5,867 bases of DNA from DAOMNN01 sp050486545 (GTDB lineage Bacteria > Pseudomonadota > Gammaproteobacteria > Burkholderiales > Rhodocyclaceae): assembly GCA_050486545.1 (NCBI GenBank), contig JBJHDM010000100.1, positions 1 to 5,867 of the forward strand, in the 5' to 3' direction. A program made the position numbers and the translations under genes. Numbering within the stretch: position 1 is the first letter of the stretch; each line of letters starts with the position of its first letter. Shown here one piece after another: positions 1-5,867 of this stretch. Under the pieces are notes generated by a model. That model had not been told where the DNA came from. It saw nothing but the letters and a program-made list of their open reading frames with translations, and searched no databases.

Positions 1-1
1 C

Positions 2-1396
2 GAAGCGGAGCTGCGGCTGAACCGGAGAACGGCCGGCGAGTTGTACCTGGACGTCGTCGAGATCCGCGGCACAGAAGTGCGTCCCCATGTCGGTGGGGAC
101 GGTCCGGTGCTGGACTATGCCGTGCACATGCGCCGTTTCGATCAGGACGAACTGCTGGCCGAGCGGCTGGACAAGGGGGGGCTCGGTGCCGGCGACATCG
201 ATCGCGTGGCCGCTCACGTCGCGGTCTTTCATGCGGAAGCGGCGATTGCCGATGCGGCGAGCGGCTTCGGGTCGGTCGCGGCCGTTCGCGACCCGGTCGT
301 GCAGAACTTCGCACAGATCCGCGAGCGGATCGATTCGCCGGAGGCGCTTGCGATCCTGAAGGAGGTCGAGGCATGGAGCGACGCGCAGGGTACGGCGCTG
401 GCCCCGGTGTTTGCCCGGCGACTGGCCGGGGGGCGAGTGCGCGAGTGCCACGGCGACCTGCACCTGGGCAATCTGGTCCTGCACAGGGGTGAGCCGCGGC
501 TCTTCGATGCGATCGAGTTCAACGCCGCCTTGCGCTGGACCGATGTCATGGCCGACGCCGCCTTCCTGTTCATGGATCTCGCTGCACGTGAGCGCCCCGA
601 CCTCGCCTACCGTTTCTTGAATGGCTACCTGGAGCGCAGCGGTGACTACGAGGGCCTCGCAGTACTGCGCTATTACGTCGTCTATCGTGCGATGGTCCGT
701 GCCAAGATCGCTGCGATCCGGCTCGGGCAGGTCGATGCCGCGAAGCGCGAAGCCGAGCGGGCGGCGTTCGATCGCTATCTGGCGCTGGCGCGGGCGACGA
801 CGCGGCCCCGACGCAGTGCGCTGTTGATCACCTGCGGGCTGTCCGGTTCGGGCAAGACCACGGCGACCGAGGGCTTGATCGAGGCCCGGGGCGTGATCCG
901 GGTGCGCTCGGATGTGGAGCGCAAGCGTTTGTTCGGGCTGCCCCCCGAGGCCCGGACCGGGGCAAGCGCGGATGGCGGAATCTACAGTGAGGCCGCCGGC
1001 GACCGAACCTACTCGCGGTTGGCGGAGCACGCACGTGAGATCGTGACGGCCGGCTGGCCCGTCCTGATCGACGCGACCTTTCTGGGGTATGTCCGGCGCG
1101 AACGCTTTCGTGCGCTCGCGAGCGAGCTGGGTGCCGGTTTCGCGATCCTGCACTGCGATGCGCCTCCCGAGGTGCTGCGCGATCGCGTGAGCCGCCGTGC
1201 AGCCGCCGGCTCCGATGCGTCGGAGGCCGATCTGGCGGTGCTCGCGTCGCAGCACGAGCGATTCGAGCCGCCCGATGGTGACGAATCTGCCCGCACGCTG
1301 CGGATCCGGACGGACCGGCCGGTGGACTGGACTCGGCTGCTTTCGTCGCTGGACGGGCTGACCGGCGGTTTCGGCGCAGCCGGCTCGGAAGGTTGA
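2..1396 (+). CDS. Aminoglycoside phosphotransferase-like / P-loop kinase fusion (5' end missing)
   Basis: Partial gene for a cytoplasmic two-domain protein usually annotated as bifunctional aminoglycoside phosphotransferase/ATP-binding protein. The frame is open to the left edge, and the residues before the TTG at 41 (EAELRLNRRTAGELYLDVVE) read as normal protein, so the true start is upstream of the window. The N-terminal kinase-like domain has the Brenner-type motif HGDLHLGN (from base 449, catalytic Asp at 455-457) and the metal-binding Asp of FDAIEFN (506-508). The C-terminal domain has a Walker A, GLSGSGKT (836-859), then LIDATF followed by arginines, and a helical DASEADLAVLASQ region, as in AAA_33/gluconate-kinase-like P-loop kinases. 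The order APH then P-loop kinase matches a known widespread architecture. No substrate is established for the family, and the name alone does not show antibiotic resistance. It ends 167 nt before the stator gene and is probably a separate unit. Family assignment is firm; function is unknown. Confidence 0.9.
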   Translation, partial: EAELRLNRRTAGELYLDVVEIRGTEVRPHVGGDGPVLDYAVHMRRFDQDELLAERLDKGGLGAGDIDRVAAHVAVFHAEAAIADAASGFGSVAAVRDPVVQNFAQIRERIDSPEALAILKEVEAWSDAQGTALAPVFARRLAGGRVRECHGDLHLGNLVLHRGEPRLFDAIEFNAALRWTDVMADAAFLFMDLAARERPDLAYRFLNGYLERSGDYEGLAVLRYYVVYRAMVRAKIAAIRLGQVDAAKREAERAAFDRYLALARATTRPRRSALLITCGLSGSGKTTATEGLIEARGVIRVRSDVERKRLFGLPPEARTGASADGGIYSEAAGDRTYSRLAEHAREIVTAGWPVLIDATFLGYVRRERFRALASELGAGFAILHCDAPPEVLRDRVSRRAAAGSDASEADLAVLASQHERFEPPDGDESARTLRIRTDRPVDWTRLLSSLDGLTGGFGAAGSEG

Positions 1397-1420
1397 AGCC
1401 CCATGGCGCCGGGCGGCTCA

Positions 1421-1429
1421 TGGTAAACT
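1421..1429 (+). promoter_or_regulatory. Possible extended -10 promoter for the stator operon
   Basis: TGGTAAACT fits an extended -10 element (TG, one base, then TAAACT against the consensus TATAAT). It is the only AT-leaning patch in the spacer between the kinase gene and motA. No good -35 hexamer lies 16-18 bases upstream: the base-pair window there reads CCATGG. TTGAAG at 1393-1398 is too far away (25 bases). If used, transcription would begin near 1436 and give a leader of about 128 nt, long enough to include the structures described below. I could not find a sigma-28 (FliA) type site here. This is a tentative call from sequence resemblance alone. Confidence 0.35.
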
Positions 1430-1503
1430 GATCCGGTCGGCATGAAGGGCTGTGGACAGGGCGCGCAGGCGCTGTGCTCCGGAAGGACGAGGGGTCCTGT
1501 TCT

Positions 1504-1547
1504 TCGTGCCGGATCGGCAGGATCCGGAACCGGTCCGTATCGTGCCG
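1504..1547 (+). repeat. 8-nt direct repeat TCGTGCCG in the motA leader
   Basis: TCGTGCCG occurs at 1504-1511 and again at 1540-1547. The first copy runs into the 5' arm of the upstream hairpin; the second fills most of the 10-nt loop of the hairpin that covers the ribosome binding site. The placement could suit a bound protein or small RNA, but an 8-base repeat can arise by chance in GC-rich DNA. Confidence 0.3.
1509..1527 (+). promoter_or_regulatory. Leader hairpin competing with the RBS-covering stem
   Basis: A perfect 7-bp inverted repeat: CCGGATC at 1509-1515, loop GGCAG, GATCCGG at 1521-1527. Its 3' arm includes CCGG at 1524-1527, which is also the first part of the left arm of the stem that covers the motA ribosome binding site, so the two cannot form fully at once. 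A smaller 5-bp hairpin (AGGAC 1484-1488 with GTCCT 1494-1498) lies just upstream. No U-tract follows, so it is not an intrinsic terminator. The regulatory role is inference. Confidence 0.4.
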
Positions 1548-1562
1548 CCTACGGAGTTCCGG
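1524..1562 (+). promoter_or_regulatory. Stem-loop burying the motA Shine-Dalgarno
   Basis: CCGGAAC (1524-1530) pairs with GTTCCGG (1556-1562), and TCCGTA (1534-1539) pairs with TACGGA (1550-1555). The right arm is uninterrupted and the left arm has a 3-nt bulge (1531-1533), giving 13 Watson-Crick pairs around a 10-nt loop (1540-1549); a U-G pair at 1523/1563 could extend it. The Shine-Dalgarno GGAG (1553-1556) is wholly inside the stem, which ends one base before the ATG at 1564. In an RNA this would block ribosome loading unless opened by protein, temperature, an upstream ribosome or the competing hairpin. The pairing is seen directly; the switch role is inferred. Confidence 0.5.
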
Positions 1563-1563
1563 G

Positions 1564-2397
1564 ATGAATCCATCCACCTTGATCGGCATGGTGGCGGGCC
1601 TGCTGATGCTGGCCGTCGTGCTGGTGTTCGCGGTCGAAGAGGCCGTCGTCTTCGTCAACCTTCCCGGCCTGGCCATCGTGCTCGGCGGCACGCTCGCGGC
1701 GACCTTCATCAGTTACCCCTTGCGCGAGGTCGTGCGCATTTTCGGCCTGTTCCGCATCGTTTTGCGCAACGAACGCCTCTATACGCAGCGCGACATCGAA
1801 GAGCTGATCCAGATCTCGCGGCTGTGGATGCAGGGCGACGTGCAGGCGGTCGAAAAGGCCTTGAAGCGGGTGACCAATCCGTTCCTGCGCACCGGCGTGC
1901 AACTGGTCATCGATCTGACGCCCGAGGAGGACATCCTCGACCTGCTGCAATGGCGGATCTCGCGGCTCCGGGCGCGTGAGCACGCCGAGGCGCAGCTTTT
2001 CCGGGTCATGGCCAGCTTTGCGCCGGCCTTCGGCATGATCGGGACGCTGGTCGGCCTGATCAACCTGATGTTCATCATCGACGTCGGCGACATGGCGGTG
2101 ATCGGCCGCCACATGGCGGTGGCGCTGATGACGACCTTCTACGGCATCCTGCTCGCCAACCTCGTGTTCAAGCCGGTTGCGGTCAAGCTCGAACGGCGCA
2201 CCGAACAGCGCGTGGTGCTGATGAACATGATCCTGCAGGGCATCTCGATGATGTGCGAAAAGCGCAGTCCCGCACTGATGCGCGAGACGCTCAAGTCGTT
2301 CATGGCGCACTACGAAGACGAGATCGACGACGCCGGCGTCAAGCCGGCCGCTCGCGGGCGTGGTGCCGCGGCCGGTCCCGCGGGGCGTCGTGGCTGA
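1564..2397 (+). CDS. motA: MotA/PomA-type stator channel subunit
   Basis: Inner-membrane subunit (277 aa) of a MotA/TolQ/ExbB-family motor, which with MotB conducts H+ or Na+ and drives the flagellar rotor. The ATG at 1564 is chosen because it has GGAG 7 nt upstream and starts directly with a membrane helix (MNPSTLIGMVAGLLMLAVVL). The frame is open back to a GTG at 1474, but that adds a Cys/Arg-rich stretch untypical of the family. Helix 2 follows at about residues 29-47, then the cytoplasmic loop with NPFLRTG (R109) and TPEED (E121, E122), where the rotor-contacting charges of MotA/PomA lie. TM3 carries the family signature ASFAPAFGMIGTLVGLI (P154, the likely conserved proline). TM4 is MTTFYGILLANLVFKP (T190, T191). 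These motifs read closer to PomA than to E. coli MotA. The C-terminal tail ends in an Ala/Gly/Arg-rich segment. It overlaps motB by 8 nt. The coupling ion cannot be decided from sequence alone. Confidence 0.88.
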   Translation: MNPSTLIGMVAGLLMLAVVLVFAVEEAVVFVNLPGLAIVLGGTLAATFISYPLREVVRIFGLFRIVLRNERLYTQRDIEELIQISRLWMQGDVQAVEKALKRVTNPFLRTGVQLVIDLTPEEDILDLLQWRISRLRAREHAEAQLFRVMASFAPAFGMIGTLVGLINLMFIIDVGDMAVIGRHMAVALMTTFYGILLANLVFKPVAVKLERRTEQRVVLMNMILQGISMMCEKRSPALMRETLKSFMAHYEDEIDDAGVKPAARGRGAAAGPAGRRG

Positions 2398-3184
2398 CCA
2401 GTCCATTGCCGCCGATCCGGCGACCGTCGATACGAGGATCCGGGGGGGACGCTACGCGCACTGGCACGTGGAACCGCCCGCGGACCGCGAGGAGGAAGGC
2501 TGGCTCATCGCCTACCTGGACATGATGACGCTGCTGCTCGTCATGCTCGTCATCCTGCTGGCGTTTTCCGATCGCGATATCGGCGTGTGGTTGCCCGATC
2601 CCTATCCGGCCGAACACCCTGCGCAGCACAGTGTGCTGGAGGGGTTGCCCGGCATCTTCGAGGGACTGCCCGCGCCCGAGCCGACACCGGAAGTGCCTGC
2701 ACGCGAGCGGGTTCCCGACGAGGCGCCGACCGGCCTGCCGGTCGAATCGCCCGATCCGCTGGCCGGACTGCCGCTCGACCGTCTCGGTGACGACGTCGAG
2801 ATCCTCGTCGAGGACGGCACGATCAGCTTCCGCATCAGCAACGAGATCCTGTTCCCGTCCGGCCAGGCGGCCCTGACGGCCCCCGGGCTCGCGCTGCTCG
2901 ACCGCCTGGTCGAAGTGCTCAACGCAACCGAGCTCCGGATCGCCGTCGAGGGCCATACCGACGATGTCCCGATCCAGACCGAACGCTTTCCGTCGAACTG
3001 GGAGCTTTCGACCGGTCGGGCCACCAGCGTGGTCCGCCACCTCGCGGCGCAGGGCGTTGCGGCTGGCCGCCTGCGTGCGACCGGCTATGCCGACACGCGC
3101 CCGATCGCCTCCAACGATACACCCGAGGGTCGGGCGATCAACCGCCGGGTCGAACTGATCATGGAGACCGCTCCGCTTCGCTGA
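2390..3184 (+). CDS. motB: MotB/PomB-type stator subunit with OmpA-like domain
   Basis: Second stator subunit (264 aa), anchored to peptidoglycan so that the channel can push on the rotor. I prefer the GTG at 2390, inside the end of motA with GGGG 4 nt upstream; it gives a 40-residue cytoplasmic N-terminus. An in-frame GTG at 2360 would add 10 residues and cannot be excluded. One membrane helix spans about residues 40-59 (YLDMMTLLLVMLVILLAF); D44 (codon 2519-2521) is in the place of the ion-binding Asp of MotB/PomB, and the following AFSDRD resembles PomB. Residues 65-130 form an acidic linker with about 16 prolines and four GLP triplets. The OmpA-C-like domain (about 136-260) has EGHTDDVPI (E187-I195), then FPSNWELSTGRA, GYADTRPIASN and NRRVEL, as in MotB-type peptidoglycan binders. 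Translational coupling to motA is expected from the overlap. The family is firm; the ion used is not. Confidence 0.88.
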   Translation: MADQSIAADPATVDTRIRGGRYAHWHVEPPADREEEGWLIAYLDMMTLLLVMLVILLAFSDRDIGVWLPDPYPAEHPAQHSVLEGLPGIFEGLPAPEPTPEVPARERVPDEAPTGLPVESPDPLAGLPLDRLGDDVEILVEDGTISFRISNEILFPSGQAALTAPGLALLDRLVEVLNATELRIAVEGHTDDVPIQTERFPSNWELSTGRATSVVRHLAAQGVAAGRLRATGYADTRPIASNDTPEGRAINRRVELIMETAPLR

Positions 3185-3376
3185 CCGGTCCGGGCCATGC
3201 GGTCGGCGCGTCGGCACCGTTCCGGGACGAATGTCACACTGACGGACGTACTGCGGTTGCAGCCATCGGCGGGTCGACGCACAATCGGGCTTGCTCCATG
3301 TTCATGCACTTGCCATGGATGCTGCGGAATCGCCGCTATGCGTTCTGCAGTTGCCGGTCATGCGAAAGGAGATTCC
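3185..3376 (+). other. Spacer between the stator operon and the lipoprotein gene
   Basis: 192 nt without a convincing gene. The frame of the lipoprotein is open back to an ATG at 3197, but those 60 residues look non-coding and lack a signal peptide at their start. There is no hairpin plus T-tract to end motAB transcription. A weak 6-bp inverted repeat (TCCATG 3295-3300, CATGGA 3314-3319) and TTGCCA at 3310-3315 are present, but no -10 box lies at proper spacing. A promoter is expected somewhere here, yet I cannot point to one. Confidence 0.5.
3365..3372 (+). promoter_or_regulatory. Strong ribosome binding site that fixes the lipoprotein start
   Basis: AAAGGAGA, with GGAG 5 nt before the ATG at 3377, is the best Shine-Dalgarno in the window. 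It selects 3377 over the in-frame ATG at 3197, and the protein then begins directly with a lipoprotein signal peptide. Confidence 0.85.
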
Positions 3377-4369
3377 ATGCGCGGGATGTCCCGCCTGCTT
3401 TGCCTGGTCCTCGCAGCCGTCCTGCTGACGCTGGCCGCCGCTTGTGCCGACTCTTCGCACAGGTCTCCGCTGCGGGTCGGGGTGAGTCCCTGGGTCGGAT
3501 TCGACCCGCTGGTGCTGGCCCAGGACCGTCGGATGGTGGATCCGGCGCGCGTGCGCATCGTCGAGATGGGATCGAGCGTCGAGGTGGTGCGCCACCTGCG
3601 CAACGGCCTGCTCGAGGGGGCCGCGCTGACGCTGGGAGAAACCCTGCGGCTGGCCGACGAGGGCGTCGCGCTGCGGATCGTGGCGGTGCTCGACGTGTCC
3701 GATGGTGCGGACGCGGTCCTGGCCGATCCGTCCATCCATGATCCCGCCGCGCTGCGTGGCAAGCGCATCGCGATGGAGGACAGCGCGCTCGCAGCGATGA
3801 TCCTCGAGCGTCTGCTCGAGGCCGGGGGGCTCGGCGCCGATGCGGTGCGGGTCCTGCACACCGAGGCCTCGTACCACGAAAGCGCGCTGCGCTCCGGGCG
3901 TGTCAACGCCGTGATCACCTACGAACCGATGAAGAGCCGGCTGGCCGCCAGCGGCTACGGGGTCGTGTTCGACTCGCGCAGCATGCCCGACGAGATCGTC
4001 GATGTCCTCGTCCTGCGCACCGAGGTGCTCGAACGGCGGCCGGACGCGGTCGATGCGCTCCTGCTGGCCTGGCATGGCGGGCTGAAGGCGTTGCAGGCAA
4101 AGCCGAGCGAGGCGGCCTTGCTGTTGTCCAATGGCATGGATCTGACGCCCGAGGAGTATCTGGCCACGCTCGGCGGGCTGCGGTTCGTCGAACTGGCGGA
4201 CAGCGTGGAGATGCTGTCCGGCAACCCCGCGCCGGTGACCCGTGGCGGCGAAGAGCTCGCCCGGACGCTTCGGCGCCTCGGTCTCATCGAGGGTTCGCCC
4301 GAATGGGAGACGCTGCTTGCGCCCCAGGCCGTGCGACGGGTAGCGGAGCACACCGGGAGCGGTGGATGA
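3377..4369 (+). CDS. NMT1/TauT-like substrate-binding lipoprotein
   Basis: A 330-aa exported lipoprotein of the class II ABC substrate-binding fold (NMT1/SsuA/TauA-like). The signal peptide starts RGMSRLLCLVL and ends in LTLAAAC, so C23 (3443-3445) is the likely lipidated residue. Ala at +2 and Asp at +3 do not clearly fix inner- or outer-membrane placement. The mature part begins the usual way (LRVGVSPWVGFDPLVLAQ, from residue 32) and has the mid-lobe SGRVNAVITYEP (YEP at 182-184), typical of this family. The ligand cannot be told from sequence. No permease or ATPase gene sits next to it. Its stop overlaps the kinase start as ATGA (4366-4369), so the two are almost certainly co-translated. 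This suggests a sensing role, with the protein presenting a ligand to the kinase. An ordinary orphan transporter component working with distant genes remains possible. Confidence 0.85.
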   Translation: MRGMSRLLCLVLAAVLLTLAAACADSSHRSPLRVGVSPWVGFDPLVLAQDRRMVDPARVRIVEMGSSVEVVRHLRNGLLEGAALTLGETLRLADEGVALRIVAVLDVSDGADAVLADPSIHDPAALRGKRIAMEDSALAAMILERLLEAGGLGADAVRVLHTEASYHESALRSGRVNAVITYEPMKSRLAASGYGVVFDSRSMPDEIVDVLVLRTEVLERRPDAVDALLLAWHGGLKALQAKPSEAALLLSNGMDLTPEEYLATLGGLRFVELADSVEMLSGNPAPVTRGGEELARTLRRLGLIEGSPEWETLLAPQAVRRVAEHTGSGG

Positions 4370-5867
4370 CGTGGCAGAACGTTCTCGTCCTGCCGGCCCG
4401 GGTGGCGGTGCCGGCCGTACTGCTGGTCCTGACCCTGGCGGCGGCCGGAGTGAACTACGCCTACCACGTCCGGGACTATGCCCGGGCGGTCGAGGCGTCC
4501 GAGCGGGAGCGCCTGCTGGAGCGTTTGAGCGTCGAGCAGGAACGGCTCGAGATCGAGGTCGGTTTCGGAAACCGGCAGCAGATGCGTCGACAGGTTGCTG
4601 CACTCGGCATGCGTCCGGGCCTCACCCATGCCTACCTCGTCGATGCGAACGGTGTCGTGGTCGCCGCACTCTCGAGAACGGACATCGGCCGGACACTGGA
4701 AGAAGCGCTGAGCGAAGAGGCCACGGGTTTGCGTGAAGGACTGATGCATGCGATCCGTGGCGATGCGGGCAGGATCTCGGTCGATCGTCCTCTCGAAGAT
4801 CGGGCACTGGTCGGATATGCGCCGCTGCAATCCGGTCAGTCCTTTGTCGTGCGCCTCGATCTGGAGCGCCCGCTTGCGGCGCGAATCGCCGACAGCCGCG
4901 CCGTACTGCGCAACCAGTCCGCGACCATGCTGGCGCTGGCGGTATTGCTGTGGGGCGTGCTGCACGTGGTGTGGTTCCGCCGTGCCCGGCACCTGAAGGC
5001 GACGGTCGATGCGATCGGGGGCGGCCGGCTCGACGCGCGTGCTCGATTGGCCGGTCGCGACGAGATCGCGTTCATCGGTGCTGCCGTCGACCGCATGGCG
5101 GCCGAGCTGGAGGCGCGCCGCGCCGACGAACTGCGCCTGTCTACACTGATCAACCGCTCGCCCGTGGTGGCGATCGAATGGGCCAACCAGCCGGGGTGGC
5201 CGGTCGTGTTCGTCAGCGACGGCGTCGCCCGCTGGGGGTATGCACGCGAACAGTTCCTCGGAAGTGAACTCGTGTATTCCGACCTCATTCACCCCGAGGA
5301 CCGCGACCGAATCGAGGCCGAGGTGGCCATCCACCTTCGCGACGGACCGGATGACTACCGGCAGGAGTACCGGTTGCTCACCGCCGACGGGGACTGGATC
5401 TGGGTCGACGACCGCACCTGGCTCAGTCGTGACGAGGCCGGGAAGGTGATGCTGATCCACGGTGTCCTGCTCGACATCACCCGACAGAAGCGCGCCGAGG
5501 AGGCGCTGCGCACCCTCAACCGCGAACTCGAACAACGGGTCGGCGAGCGAACGGCCGAACTGGAAGCGGCGGTGCGCGAACTGGAGTCCTTCTCCTACTC
5601 CGTTTCGCACGACCTCAAGGCGCCGCTGCGCGGAATCGACGGCTACAGCCAGTTGCTGCGCACCGAGTACGGAGACGCGCTCGACGCGGAAGCGCAGCAG
5701 TTCATCGCCAATATCCGTAGCGGCGTGACCCAGATGCATCAGCTCATCGAGGACATGCTGGCGTATTCGCGCATGGAGCGCCGTGCGCTGGAACCGCAAC
5801 TCGTCGATCTTGCCGAACTCGTGGGCGCCGTAGTGCAGGCAGGGCTGGCCGAGGGGGAAGGACGCAG
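4366..5867 (+). CDS. Membrane sensor histidine kinase: Cache-like, HAMP, PAS, HisKA (3' end missing)
   Basis: Reads open from ATG 4366 to the right edge, 500 complete codons with no stop; GGGAG at 4355-4359 lies 6 nt before the start. Domains in order: TM1 (about 8-30); a periplasmic stretch (31-185) with AYLVDANGVVVAALSRTDIG and VGYAPL, resembling a Cache/PDC sensor fold; TM2 (about 186-204); HAMP (about 205-252, with GRDEIAFIGAAVDRM); PAS with PAC (256-377, including DLIHPEDRDRI and EYRLLTADGDWIWV, ending DITRQKRAEEAL); a coiled coil with ERTAELEAAVRELE; then HisKA with the phospho-accepting H415 (5608-5610) in SVSHDLKAPLRG. The HATPase_c part, and any receiver, must lie beyond the window. 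No response regulator is visible in the window. Overlap with the binding-protein gene suggests the lipoprotein regulates this kinase, by inference. The PAS ligand is unknown. Confidence 0.9.
   Translation, partial: MTWQNVLVLPARVAVPAVLLVLTLAAAGVNYAYHVRDYARAVEASERERLLERLSVEQERLEIEVGFGNRQQMRRQVAALGMRPGLTHAYLVDANGVVVAALSRTDIGRTLEEALSEEATGLREGLMHAIRGDAGRISVDRPLEDRALVGYAPLQSGQSFVVRLDLERPLAARIADSRAVLRNQSATMLALAVLLWGVLHVVWFRRARHLKATVDAIGGGRLDARARLAGRDEIAFIGAAVDRMAAELEARRADELRLSTLINRSPVVAIEWANQPGWPVVFVSDGVARWGYAREQFLGSELVYSDLIHPEDRDRIEAEVAIHLRDGPDDYRQEYRLLTADGDWIWVDDRTWLSRDEAGKVMLIHGVLLDITRQKRAEEALRTLNRELEQRVGERTAELEAAVRELESFSYSVSHDLKAPLRGIDGYSQLLRTEYGDALDAEAQQFIANIRSGVTQMHQLIEDMLAYSRMERRALEPQLVDLAELVGAVVQAGLAEGEGR

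Noticed and set aside
1394..1420. Imperfect hairpin just after the first gene (TGA-GCC-CC against GG-GGC-TCA with single bulges)
   Set aside because: Stem is broken by bulges and is followed by TGGTAAACTG rather than a T-run, so I do not call a terminator.
1424..1450. Flagellar sigma-28 promoter ahead of motA
   Set aside because: TAAA is present, but the expected GCCGATAA-like -10 is absent at the right spacing.
828..1709. Minus-strand open frame of 293 codons across the kinase gene and the motA leader
   Set aside because: Low-complexity Arg/Pro/Ser composition, no motif, and it lies antisense to conserved coding sequence.
1564..3184. Zorya anti-phage system (ZorA/ZorB)
   Set aside because: ZorA has a long C-terminal tail and the system needs further genes (ZorC/ZorD or ZorE). 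Here MotA is 277 aa and the next genes are a binding protein and a kinase.
3182..3236. Possible terminator after motB (GACCG 3183-3187 with CGGTC 3200-3204)
   Set aside because: Only 5 bp with a 12-nt loop and no T-tract.
3197..3376. Upstream start of the lipoprotein gene at ATG 3197
   Set aside because: It would bury the signal peptide 60 residues inside the protein and has no good Shine-Dalgarno, whereas 3377 has a strong one.
3955..5799. 614-codon open frame on the minus strand across the lipoprotein and kinase genes
   Set aside because: It is antisense to a + strand reading with clear HAMP, PAS and HisKA motifs and shows no recognisable domain of its own. Long antisense frames are common in DNA with strong G/C third positions.
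1..5867. CRISPR array, tRNA, rRNA, transposase or attachment site
   Set aside because: No regularly spaced repeats, no cloverleaf-like sequence and no transposase or integrase motif were seen on either strand; almost all of the window is explained by the five genes.

Overview
The window is GC-rich bacterial DNA, densely coding on the + strand only. Codon third positions are strongly G/C, and the long open frames on the minus strand are its by-product. The gene families (an APH–P-loop kinase fusion, a MotA/MotB stator pair resembling PomAB, and a lipoprotein next to a PAS histidine kinase) suggest a motile Gram-negative proteobacterium. A GC-rich gammaproteobacterium is my best guess, but nothing here fixes the taxon.

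Layout. (1) Bases 2-1396 hold the 3' part of a gene for a two-domain protein, an aminoglycoside-phosphotransferase-like kinase fused to a P-loop kinase; its start lies before the window. (2) Bases 1397-1563 are an intergenic leader with a possible extended -10 promoter and a striking RNA structure: a 13-bp bulged stem that buries the Shine-Dalgarno of the next gene, and an upstream hairpin that competes for part of the same strand. (3) Bases 1564-3184 are a two-gene operon with an 8-nt overlap. It encodes a MotA/PomA-type channel subunit and a MotB/PomB-type subunit with one membrane helix, an acidic proline-rich linker and an OmpA-like peptidoglycan-binding domain. (4) Bases 3185-3376 are a short spacer with no clear terminator or promoter. 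(5) Bases 3377-4369 encode a lipoprotein of the NMT1/TauT-like ABC substrate-binding family. (6) From 4366, overlapping it by ATGA, a membrane histidine kinase runs off the right end. It has a periplasmic Cache-like region, HAMP, PAS and HisKA; the ATPase domain lies beyond the window.

How the genes may work together. The stator pair would use ion flow to drive flagellar rotation; no other flagellar gene is visible, so it looks like a detached motor locus. The binding protein and kinase are translationally coupled, and no transporter permease or ATPase lies between or upstream of them. The simplest reading is that the binding protein senses a ligand for the kinase rather than feeding a transporter. 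The first gene has no evident functional link to the rest.

The two observations most worth following up are the Shine-Dalgarno-sequestering leader in front of the stator operon and the binding-protein/kinase couple. No complete new multi-gene defence or mobile system is visible.
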